A DNA stretch of 64,000 nucleotides, taken from NCBI GenBank assembly GCA_010645155.1, contig JAAGOF010000180.1, positions 63,578 through 127,577 on the forward strand, read 5' to 3'. The notes under the pieces were generated by a model. It made no database searches and was not told the DNA's origin. It was given only the letters and a program-made list of their open reading frames with translations. Numbering within the stretch: position 1 is the stretch's first letter; each line of letters opens with the position of its first letter. The position numbers were made by a program, and so were the translations under genes. Below are positions 1 through 9,500 of the stretch, piece after piece. The stretch comes from Tigriopus japonicus (Eukaryota > Arthropoda > Copepoda > Harpacticoida > Harpacticidae).

Positions 1-1721
1 TCATCATTGAAGACATCGTTGTACTCCTCGATCAACTTCTGCCTCTGACCCTCGAGCTCCTTGGGGTAGGGCAACTCCTGGGTGGGCACTAAAGTCTCCT
101 CGTTAGGCTTTTTTAATGACAATGCACTTAGCATTGTTTTTGGCCACCCTGGTGGCAGCAGGCCTAGAGCAATGCAGCCCTGTTTGCTGAGTAAGGGCCT
201 GATTGCCTGATCGAGCACGTGCACTCGAGCCAAATACTGCTTCTCCTCCTTCATGATCATCATCTTGGCAATGCCATGGGAATAGATAGGGGAGTTGTCG
301 GCACCAATGAGCTTCTCGTCCTCATCCTCGAGCTCTAGGACCTCGTCCTCGTTGAGCATGCCTATGACATCGTCGAGACCGAGGGCATCACAAAAGGCAC
401 CGGAGTCTGGCAGCCAATTGATTTTTTTGCAGGTGGACATGTAGCTAACATTTAAGTTGACCAAGTCGGTGGTGTTATTGCCCATGGAGGCAACAATCAT
501 GCACGCCTGTTGCTTCTTGTCCTTTTCCTTGCTTGAATCGTGGTCGTTGCCGCTCCTCTTCTCGCACAAATTGCTGAAGTGGCCAACCTTATGGCAATGC
601 CGGCACTTGAACTGCTTGGCTCGACACACCTCAGGGTGGTCCTCTTTGGCAGCACCACAACCACGGCAATTGGATGGCGATTGACTCTTCTTCTTGGCAT
701 TATCACGTTGGCCTTTCTTGTAAGCAGACTTCTTGAAAGCATTTACCCCAGTGCTCTTGCTCAGTTGATCATTTGTTTCGTCACTGGCTTCTGTATTCTT
801 GCAAATCTCTAGGACTTTGTACAAGGACAAATCCTTGAAGGGCACCTTGAGCACTTCCTTACGGAGATGGTCTCGCAGACCATTGACTAAGCGGTCTCGA
901 ATCCTCTCCTCTTTGTGGGTGTCCGCATCGCCACAAGTGTGCTCATATCTGCAGTCGGTGTCCAAGCTGCTCAAGGCCGTATAGTAGCTCTGAGCGCTCT
1001 CACCTGACTGCTGGTTCCTCTTCTGGAAAGCCATCCTGTCAACCAGGACGTGACGCTTGCTCTGTACGTAGAGCTCCAGCTTTCCGATGATCTGGTTGAT
1101 GGTGTCCTCACTGGAAATGCTAATGACACCCTCGGTCCACATCTTGGTCCAATCTTCATGGAGGGCAGCACGGATGACGGCCTGGGCGGCCCTAGCCTCC
1201 TCCTCCTCATCAAGCTTGGTCACTGCCATGTAACCCAAGAAGCGGATTTTCCAATCCTGGAAGGTGCTGTACTTCATGTTTTCAGGACTGGCCAATGTGG
1301 GAGCATCCATCTTCTTGCCAGCTAGACTGGCTTGCTTGAACCTGGGATTGCTGGACTTGGGCAAAGACCCTGTGAACAGTGTGACACAGGTGGTGACTCG
1401 GATCTCGAAGTCGTCATAGTCACCGACAAGTTTGTCCACTTGCTGGGTGTATTTGTCCGAAGAAGCCTCGGGCAACTCGGCCAGGCTCTCATACATGGCC
1501 AAAGTCTCGGTGGCCTTGCCTACACGGGCTTTGCACGTCTGCAACGTGGCTTGGGCAATGACCAGGGCATTGTGGGTCATGGGATCCTCTGCTTCTAGGT
1601 CCGCCACTGCCCCTGCGAGTTTTTTCTGTGTCTCCTCGGCATATCTGATGAGTTGTGCCAAGCTCCTTGTGACCTTGGAGATCTCCTCTTGCTTTGGCTT
1701 TTCTTCGGTTTTGCTGTCCAT
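1..1721 (-). CDS. Ty3/gypsy-like Gag-Pol polyprotein, 5' part (runs off left edge)
   Basis: A single uninterrupted minus-strand frame runs from an ATG at 1721 to the window edge (573 codons, no stop). The N-terminal ~340 residues are a Gag-like, charged helical region. Two zinc knuckles follow at residues ~352-366 (C-X2-C-X6-H-X3-C) and ~373-386 (canonical C-X2-C-X4-H-X4-C). A retroviral-type protease motif D-S-G lies at residue ~439. The frame ends at the edge in the segment that precedes Ty3/gypsy reverse transcriptases (EEYNDVF). The rest of pol should lie to the left of the window. Gag and protease are fused in one frame, without the usual frameshift. No stop or frameshift interrupts the visible part, so this copy looks young compared with the pol at 23730-26057. 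I found no convincing LTR or primer-binding site between 1722 and 2200. Ty3/gypsy is preferred over BEL/Pao from the residues before RT; the family assignment is inferred. Confidence 0.85.
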   Translation of the reverse strand, partial: MDSKTEEKPKQEEISKVTRSLAQLIRYAEETQKKLAGAVADLEAEDPMTHNALVIAQATLQTCKARVGKATETLAMYESLAELPEASSDKYTQQVDKLVGDYDDFEIRVTTCVTLFTGSLPKSSNPRFKQASLAGKKMDAPTLASPENMKYSTFQDWKIRFLGYMAVTKLDEEEEARAAQAVIRAALHEDWTKMWTEGVISISSEDTINQIIGKLELYVQSKRHVLVDRMAFQKRNQQSGESAQSYYTALSSLDTDCRYEHTCGDADTHKEERIRDRLVNGLRDHLRKEVLKVPFKDLSLYKVLEICKNTEASDETNDQLSKSTGVNAFKKSAYKKGQRDNAKKKSQSPSNCRGCGAAKEDHPEVCRAKQFKCRHCHKVGHFSNLCEKRSGNDHDSSKEKDKKQQACMIVASMGNNTTDLVNLNVSYMSTCKKINWLPDSGAFCDALGLDDVIGMLNEDEVLELEDEDEKLIGADNSPIYSHGIAKMMIMKEEKQYLARVHVLDQAIRPLLSKQGCIALGLLPPGWPKTMLSALSLKKPNEETLVPTQELPYPKELEGQRQKLIEEYNDVFND

Positions 1722-2209
1722 CTTAGGATGTTACAGATATATCACGATTCTCTTTGGAAGTGTGGTTCTGTTGTCTACGACTGCGCCATACACGAAGTCT
1801 ATCTTTATTTATCCACGAAACAGTGTGACTACATCCTGCATGTACCACTGACCATTTCTTGCTCATTCGACACTTTTCTGTTTGTTAATTTTGTAGATTT
1901 TGCCGTTTTGCACAAGGGGGTAGCTGTTCCCCTCAATTGGGCCACACAGTTGTCTACTTTATGGGCGGCAGTTTTAATCCTCTTTTTATCCTCTTTAAAG
2001 GCTATTCATAAGTCTTTTTTGCCGTGTAAGTTAGTTTTTTTGCTTAATTGTCTGTCTTTTTTCGTCTAATGAAGCCTTTTATTCGTCTTTTTTCGTCAAA
2101 TTGGGCAATTTTATTCGTCTTTATTCGTCTAATCAGGTACTTTTACTCGTCTTTTTCCGTCTATTTTGACAGTTTTATTCGTCTAAACTTCTTGTCTCTA
2201 CTCGGATGA
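1722..2209. repeat. Non-coding leader with degenerate TTCGTCT repeats
   Basis: This stretch lies between the Gag start and the THAP gene. From about 2050 to 2195 it holds a degenerate tandem repeat built on TTTTATTCGTCT, roughly eight imperfect units. It may be part of the untranslated leader or LTR of the retroelement on its left, but no LTR ends are recognisable. Confidence 0.5.
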
Positions 2210-2757
2210 TCAGTGATCATCCTCATCAGCAAATTCGTCTGTCTCACATGACTCAGTCTCCTTTAACTTTTCCATTTCGATTCGCTTCATCTCTTCCTCA
2301 CGAGCTTTATGTCTAGATTTCTTTCTTTCAAATCTGGTTAAATCGCCAGATGATTTGGCTGCAACATGACGGGTAGAAAAAATGGACGGAACATAACTTG
2401 GCCTATCAAAATGGTCAGACTTGACGCCACCAAAAAAATGAGAAGAGCACATTTGAGATGCTGTAATGTTGAAAATAAACACACGAGATATTATTCGTTT
2501 ATAGCACATGGCAATGACCTCAAGATCATACCTTTACTTGGGGACCACAATGTCCCATCAGTGTTTTCACACTTTATTGCAGAGAGCCATGCACGCTTTT
2601 GGTCAATATTTGTTGTGAACGAATGAAACTTAATCCCCATTTTTTTATCAATCCTTTGGTTTTTGTGGCATTCAACGACGCAGCAATAGGTCCATTTTGT
2701 TTGTTTTTTCACTTTCTTTGTAAGTCTGCTCTGTTCTTCCGACGGATTTGTGTCCAT
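2210..2757 (-). CDS. THAP-domain protein, two exons, about 158 aa
   Basis: Two minus-strand exons, 2757-2532 and 2460-2210, join across a 71-bp intron with a GTATGA donor and a TTACAG acceptor. The join is in phase and restores a complete THAP zinc finger, a C2CH DNA-binding domain found in host factors and in P-element transposases. Visible landmarks are C25/C26 and C30, FHSF at 44-47, W57, W71-S-P, C80-S-S-H83-F, and a VPSIF motif at 99-103 closing the domain. The C-terminal ~50 residues are highly charged and rich in K and E, as in the coiled-coil tails of THAP proteins, and end at TGA 2210-2212. The start chosen (MDTNPS, 2757) is the in-frame Met closest to the domain; the frame is open to 2838, so an upstream start is possible. 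There is no transposase domain downstream. It may be a small host THAP factor or a P-element relic. Confidence 0.75.
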
Positions 2758-2838
2758 TTTGAGGGAAACCAATAGTTCACAACCCAGAAACTCGCCGTAC
2801 CCGCAAGACTCAACCAAGCCGAAAATACACAGTAACAA

Positions 2839-3396
2839 ATTTGTTTGTGAACAATGTATCAGCTGAATTTTCAGCTGTTGATAAAAGAAAGCCTCAATGG
2901 CACTATTTTAGACTTATGGCATCAAATCAGTTTAGCAATATTTCATCAAAATTTCAACTTTGTGGCCGACTATTTTCAATAATAGCACTCAGGTAGTAAG
3001 GCTTGTTGTCAATTTTTCATTTGAACTCGAACTTTTAGGATTTTTCCTTGCTGAGTTGAAAATCTAATATATTTTTTTGCTTTTGCTCTAAATTTCAACA
3101 CTTTTGGCTTTTCCCTAAATTTCTACATTTTTTACCTTTTCTTCGTCTTGGCAAATGTCAGTCATTGTTAGATAAATAAATTATCAAAAAATATTTGAAT
3201 GCTTACCTGTGTTTTCGTGCTTTAAGTACAATGGTTCAACATTGAAAGTTCGATGTAGAGCGTGACTGTTCTTCACCCTAAAAAACGAAATTGTTGGTGA
3301 AATCGTCGCGTGATTGAGAAACTATTTGTTGTTGCTCCTTTCTTTTCTTTACTTGTGTTCTAATTACTCTTTAAAAGAGCCCTCTACTCTTTGGTA
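2839..3396. other. AT-rich intergenic stretch, nothing recognised
   Basis: No coding signature was seen on either strand. The stretch is AT-rich up to the target-site duplication of the hAT element beginning at 3405. Confidence 0.4.
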
Positions 3397-3760
3397 GTCA
3401 AAAATAGAGCACTAAAATAACAGAGTACGGTCATAAAGTGCGCCATCTACTGTATTTCATGCGACAAAAACTCGCAGTTCCCATGTTACACATATTTTTG
3501 AAGATCACAACAATCAACCATCAGTTTTGGACAAACTAAAGTGTCTCTTGATGTTGACTGAGTATTGTTGATGGACCTGTGGTGTTTTTTGGTTGAAATT
3601 ATTGGTAAAATCCCTTTCAAAGTGGCATGAAAATCTTTCTACTGAAAAGCTAATTCAGAAATGATCTGTTCATGAAAATTCATCAGAAAAACACTGAAGG
3701 TTCTATTTGGAGTTCCGCCGTCAATATTTTAAGCACTTTAGTTTGTCCAAAACTGATGAA

Positions 3761-4922
3761 TAGGGACGGGCAAATAGTGTAAAAAGATTTTTGGTAACAT
3801 AAACCCATTTTTCTGCACTTTTGCACTTTTCACCTTTATTTGCACTTTTTATTTACGTTTTTGGCCAAAATTGACAAATTGTTAAGAAAATGTAGTGGCT
3901 TTTGAAAGAATTTTTTGTTTCAAGATCAAATTTTGAACTAGTCAAAAAAGCTTGCATTTGCAGTCAACCATTCTTAGCACCTTGAAGAAATATGTGCATT
4001 TCAGACGCAAACCTCACACTTTATTCACCATCTTGGCTTTAACTATAACATCCTGTTTACTAAACTAAAGATTAGACAAAAGAATCTCATTGCATGCAAC
4101 CAACATATAGGAAACCTAAAGAAACTCATGTTATGGTAATGGAAGGATCTACAAACAATATACTTAGATGTGAAGAGACAATGAATGCCACATTTGAAAT
4201 TGAGATTTGGTAATTAGGCCATGGGCCAAATATTGAAGTAATGTCACTAAAAACATGCTTAAAACATGACTTATGACTATTTTCTTTGATGCAATTGTTA
4301 GGCACATGTGGGTATTTTTCTGTTCAATTTTCAATGTCTATTTTTGAACAACTTGAAGGACAAAAACGGAGTGATGTAAAGCCATATAAAACAATTGCTA
4401 AATATATTTTGACAATATTTTAGGTACATACATCCATGAGACCACCTTAGGAATGAAAAATTCAAAAGATTGTTGACTAGAGTATTTTTCATGATTTTAC
4501 ATCCTTTTTGCTAGGGACCTAATTAATAGAACTCTATTACTTGTGCGGCATTGTCTCTTCACCTCAAACTCGTCTCAAATGTCTTTAGAACATGTAAATG
4601 ATTTCTCCTGCTCAATTGGGAGCCGTGGGTACTCCATGAATGACGTTTTAAGTCCAAATGCAAGTTATTTGCTCTTTTTTGACATTTATTTGCTCTTTTT
4701 GACATTTATTTGCTCTTTTTTGACATTTATTTGCTCTTTTTTGACATTTATTTGCTCTTTTTTGACATTTATTTGCTCTTTTTTGACATTTATTTGCTCT
4801 TTTTTGACATTTATTTGCACTTTAAACATTTTTCTGCACTTTGTTTTGCACTTTTGGGCCATTTTTTTGCAACTTTTGGTAACTAAAAGGGTAAGATTAT
4901 TTACACTTTCTGCCCGTCCCTA
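3761..4922. mobile_element. Nested non-autonomous hAT element (TAGGGACGGGC ends)
   Basis: Terminal inverted repeat TAGGGACGGGC at 3761 and its complement ending at 4922. It is flanked by an exact 8-bp duplication CTGATGAA (3753-3760 and 4923-4930). It sits inside one arm of the 3405-5043 element, so it inserted later. No transposase was seen; the interior is AT-rich and includes a 21-bp tandem array. Confidence 0.92.
4669..4826. repeat. 21-bp tandem repeat array, about seven units
   Basis: The unit GACATTTATTTGCTC plus a T-run recurs at 4681, 4701, 4722, 4743, 4764, 4785 and 4806, with 20-21 bp spacing. The array is internal to the nested hAT element. The repetitive reading frame it creates (4543-4926) is not a gene. 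Confidence 0.9.
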
Positions 4923-5067
4923 CTGATGAATGACCGTTGCAATCTTCAAAATATATGTGTATCATGGGAACTGCGAGCTGTTGCCGCATGAAATCCACTA
5001 GATGGCGCACTTTATGACCTTACGCTGTTATTATACTGCTCTAGTCAAATCCATTAAGATCAATTAA

Positions 5068-5600
5068 ATACTAGAGGAAGTGTAATCGTGAAAATGTGTC
5101 GCCCGTCGCCGACTGTTAAGCGGAAAAAATATGCAAGACACTCAAATTGAGTGACTAAGCAAATGAGAACCCATGGATCGTTTATTGATCACTAGATGGC
5201 GTGCAAGCTTTAGTCAGGCTGCTTTGGCAAAGGGGGCGGAATGTGTTGAATTTGTGAGGAAAATGTCGCCCTCAAAACTGTTGAGCGGACATGCGAATCA
5301 AGACCAACTTTTTAAAACTCATTCTTGAAGCCACAAGTTAGTTGTGTCCATATTTGTGTTGATTTGCACTACATAACACAAAAGCCTTAATTTATGTTCT
5401 TCCTATGAGTGACTTATTCAATGTAATGGCAAAAAGTTCCTAGTTGTAGTATTCAAATCCAAGGGATGGTCATCTAGTGACGTCTTTGGTTCTTTCAAGA
5501 AATTGACCAGTAACAATAGCAAAAAGTGACCCAAAAACTGTCCCAAAAAATGACCCAAAAAGTGCTCAATTCCTTCTTTGATTCATCACTTAAATGAAAA
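5068..5600. repeat. Dispersed repeat, copy related to 15495-16620
   Basis: The block from about 5180 (GATCGTTTATTGATCACTAG, GGCGTGCAAGCTTTAGTCAG) recurs near 15525-15600. The block from 5297 (AATCAAGACCAACTTTTT...) recurs near 16135-16400 in the same order. The start (5068-5150) is homologous to the reverse complement of about 16440-16560. This looks like a decayed element with inverted ends; exact boundaries were not resolved. Confidence 0.65.
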
Positions 5601-6039
5601 TATCCGGTTTAAATGAAAACGGGACGGGTCAATCTATACTCTTTGCAATCCGAATGTCCGATTTTCAACTTGGAATCCATCCCCCGTTTCGATTTGAACT
5701 CATGCGGTCTCGAACATGATTGTCAGGCCAGAACATGGGCGACTTCGATCCAGATTGCACTTCTTCTCCATCCGAGTGGTTAGATTTTGGAACTTCATTT
5801 CTTTGAGTCTGAGAAGACAGGAGTCTTTGACTAGCTTCCGTGCTTTAATCTTTTGTATGTGTCTTCCCCAATGATATGTTTTTAAATATTTTGTGCTGCT
5901 GTTCTGTTTCAGTACTATTTTACTTCACACTCTTTCTCTTTACCCTTTTTTGTCCTTAAAATCGATAGCCTGTATACATCTTCATCAGATGATTTGGGTG
6001 TTTAAACCAATAAACCAATAGGTAGAGGTAGAGCTCTCA
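5601..6039. other. Non-coding stretch left of hdc exons, nothing recognised
   Basis: No exon with splice-compatible homology to the missing hdc C-terminus was seen here or elsewhere in 1-6534. Confidence 0.4.
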
Positions 6040-6195
6040 AGTTTAGAGTGAAATCATGAGATGCGACCTCTCGCAGGTGCAGGCGTTCGGACCCAAGAGG
6101 TAAAATTTCACTACAATAACTTTTGATTTTCACAATTTTTCGACCATTAAGTGTTGTCCAATCGTGCCGACGACTTATTTAAAAAAATGAGAACC
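6040..6195. repeat. Inverted partner of the repeat at 12487-12655
   Basis: About 155 bp, including GAGATGCGACCTCT and GGTGCAGGCGTTCGGACCCA, is matched in reverse complement at 12487-12655. The two copies flank hdc exons 4-6 and the left half of the giant intron. Confidence 0.7.
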
Positions 6196-6534
6196 ATGAT
6201 TAGATCTGAGGTTTGTGAGGTTTAATCAGTGGGTTTAACTTTGAAATAATCGAAGAAATCGGTGTTCAAAGTATCCATTTTTGACAAGTCTCATGTAGCG
6301 GTTTGGACCAAATGCGGAAAAACATTTGGAACTTTGAGTATTTTTTGTCGGTTTCATTTTAAAACTGTTCAAACCTATCCGGTGTTGGAAAATGTTAATA
6401 ATGATTAATGGGAGTGACTTCAAAGTGAAAAAATGCTCAGTAACACAGGTTTGCTCTTCTTAACAGACCTCCTGTATAGTTTTACCCACAAAATTCATGC
6501 AAAAATTGACATTTCCCGCAATTAACCTACATAC

Positions 6535-9500
6535 CACATAGCAGTGCAATCGAAATGTACCATCAACCATTTTGACGGATTGAAAGCAAGGCTGTCGGCG
6601 TATTGAATCCCATTCATCCAATGTCGATGTTCTTCACAAATAAACGCGGATCCAGCATAAGCAGCATCAATGTGAAGCCACAACTGCTCTTCTTGACCTG
6701 GTGGCAAGAAAAAAGGTTCGAATCATGTAAACTTGGTAGACATTTTTACTGGACATAAGCGTCCATCTCACAAGTTCAGAACAGCAGGCTTACATATTGG
6801 TCCAAGTTCCGCTAAATTGTCGAAAGTACATGCTCCAGTTGTACCAAGAGTCACACAAAGCTGAAATGGGCATGTATGAATGTTAAAAAAATGCAAAACG
6901 TTTTTGATTTTTCGACGAAAAAAACGAAAAAGCATAATACCATACAACCAATAAAATAAACATTAACCAAGACTTTTAGTTGAATACAAGAAACTTCTTG
7001 CAAGCACTTCTTATGGCCAAGAGTATGTTAATACAAATTCCTTGTTATGCCTTACTTCCAACCAAGGAACCAAGGAAATCGAAATATATGGAAGACTCTC
7101 GTCAGGCGTTCAGCTAAGGATTAAAAATTCCATTCAAGTAAATGACTTTGTTTTGATAAGAATAATTAAACAATCATATAAGGATGTCGTTTGCTGGTTT
7201 TCAGAATGATACGTTCCTCCATTCACGAAAAATTTGTTACAGTCGCAATACATCCCCAAGCAAACGAGAGAAACATTGTCCTTACAATCGTCCTTTTGGA
7301 CGAAATATTGTTAACGAAAAATTTCGACCTTTTTTCGAGGAACTCCACGAGACAACACAAGAAACATTGAATGTCTTACAAAAAAAGGTATCAGTCCGTT
7401 TTTCTTGTCAAATTCAATGGCCTCCTTCAGTTTGTCCCCTCGAAGACTAAAATGTTCATCGCTCTCGACATATCGAATTTTAACCAATCCCACCAATCCT
7501 GCTTTTTCCACGGATGAATGGGCCTGATCCGAGCAGTAAGCTACAAGCCTACTATTGATTTCCGCATCCGCAGCATCCGGAAAGTGCGTTTGGTACCTCC
7601 GAATGGCCTCAGTTCTTCCAGCCAACAAGCAGACAAACGTGGACTCACTGGCAGTGGTTTGAATCACTCCACCTCCATGACTTTGAGTTTTTGAGTGCAA
7701 GAAATCGTCGGGTAACCCAATGGCCTTGGCCAACCAATCCATGGTAACAATTTCGAGCTCCGTGCAGGCTGGGCTAGATGCCTATGACGAAAAAGACGAT
7801 TTAATTAACCATTGAATAATCTTTTATCACGAGATTCCTTTTCCTAACCATTCGAACTTCAGAAAAAAGAAATATTTTCCTGATTAACATACTAATATTC
7901 TGAGAGTTCTCAAAAAAATGGAGTTAAATCATGAGATGCTGATATCAAATCGGTTAAAAATATTAAAACTACCCATTGATATTTATTAGAGTTAATCTAA
8001 AATACACACCTTATCACTTGTGTAACTGTTAAGTTTTGCACTATGAAAGTGTTTCAAGCCTCTGATTGTCGTATTTCAGTGTCAGAGTGTCACATTCAAG
8101 ATATTTTGTTAGGGTGTGTATTTGAAATTAGCTCAAGTAACTATCGAGAGTCGAAAAAAAGCGACCTCAAGCGGCATTTATAGCATTTTCTATAATAGAA
8201 AGTAGAGAAATTCCGAAAATACGCTCTTCACTTTGCTAAGTTTGAATGTCTCTTGCACATCCCCAGTGATTTGAAATTGGCAGCAGTTAACAGCAAGTTG
8301 TTAATTATTGTTTCAAAAAACAGTCTTAAATCTTAAGGACATCAAGATTTTTGCCTCATTTTGCACTTATTGCAGGTTTAAAATGTCAACTTCAGTTTCA
8401 AAATTTGTCACCCTCTACAAATGAGGAAGGAGAAAAAAGGGAAATAAAGAAGGCAAGAGGAGCCGTCAACCAATTCAGAGCGACCAATTTCAGACCTTAA
8501 AAAAGGAGTTGGGTAAGCCTTGGACCTCTAGAGATATGGACGTAGGTCGGAAGCTAGATTTTATTTTGCCTGACCGAGAGCAGGCCGATCGAAATGCGAC
8601 TTAAGTGCTAGAATAATTTCTTAAAATTATGAATGAAACATTTCTTTTCAAACCAAAGGACCATGTGAGAGTTATAAGTGCATCACTGGTTCAACCATTC
8701 ATGCACAAATGGTCTAAAAGTAAGGAATAAAATTATATTGCAAACTGTGTAGATGACACTCCAGGCTTACTCCTGTTTAAGTTACTGCTCTTACTAATAA
8801 TTTTGTCAGTATTTAGGACACTTAGAAAAACAACTTGTGGGGTCTGCTTTTTGGCAAAAGACTTTCCAACCTATGATCATGTAAAGATGTTTCAAATGAA
8901 CAAAACTTGACTTAAAGTCAAGTTCGTATTGGAATATGTTTCTAATGGATAGTTATAGTGCAGAGGCAAACTTGTCTAGAAATGCATTCCCCAATAAATT
9001 ATAAGTACATTGTTGCAAGTGCTTGATTGCTTCAAACTATCATAAGTGCACAGTCTTTGAATTGACTATTGAGATTTAAAACATGTTAAGTTAATCTTTA
9101 TAATATTTGATGATGCTTAACTTCATGTGCTTTTACTCCCAAGAAGATAATTCTTTCATCCCTCCAAAACTGTCATTTCTAAAAGTTGGTTTATTACATG
9201 ATAACCTCATAAAAGGTTATTAAGACTTTGTTTTCTATACTTACAAATACAAAAAATATGAGAAAATTGGCTTAAGAAGGTGTTTTGGCAAGTAATTTAA
9301 GTACATGTTGAAATGTTTGATTTGAAATTGCATATCAATCAAATTACTTTTCTTTGATTTTAGTCAAATTGATATAATACATTCAAACTCAAAATTTGCT
9401 TTTCACTAAATTCCAAAGAAATGTTAGACACAAAGCACAATTAATGGCAATTAGTTAGATTATTTTGCCTAATTTCAGTTAAGTTAATAACAAAACATTT

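Larger units (their letters stand above)
3405..5043. mobile_element. Outer non-autonomous hAT element with ~130-bp inverted ends
   Basis: The two ends are long imperfect inverted repeats starting TAGAGCACTAAAATAACAG (left) and TAGAGCAGTATAATAACAG (right, reverse complement). Homology extends about 130 bp inward through the shared blocks GGTCATAAAGTGCGCCATCT and CTCGCAGTTCCCATG. Flanks are GTCAAAAA (3397-3404) and GTCAAATC (5044-5051), 6 of 8 matching, consistent with an aged 8-bp target duplication. Removing the nested element leaves about 470 bp with no coding capacity. The first bases resemble the termini of the autonomous-type hAT at 47114-49099. Confidence 0.8.

Noticed and set aside
4543..4926. 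127-codon plus-strand frame with repeated FLTFICS
   Set aside because: Generated by the 21-bp tandem repeat inside a non-autonomous hAT element; it runs through the terminal repeat.
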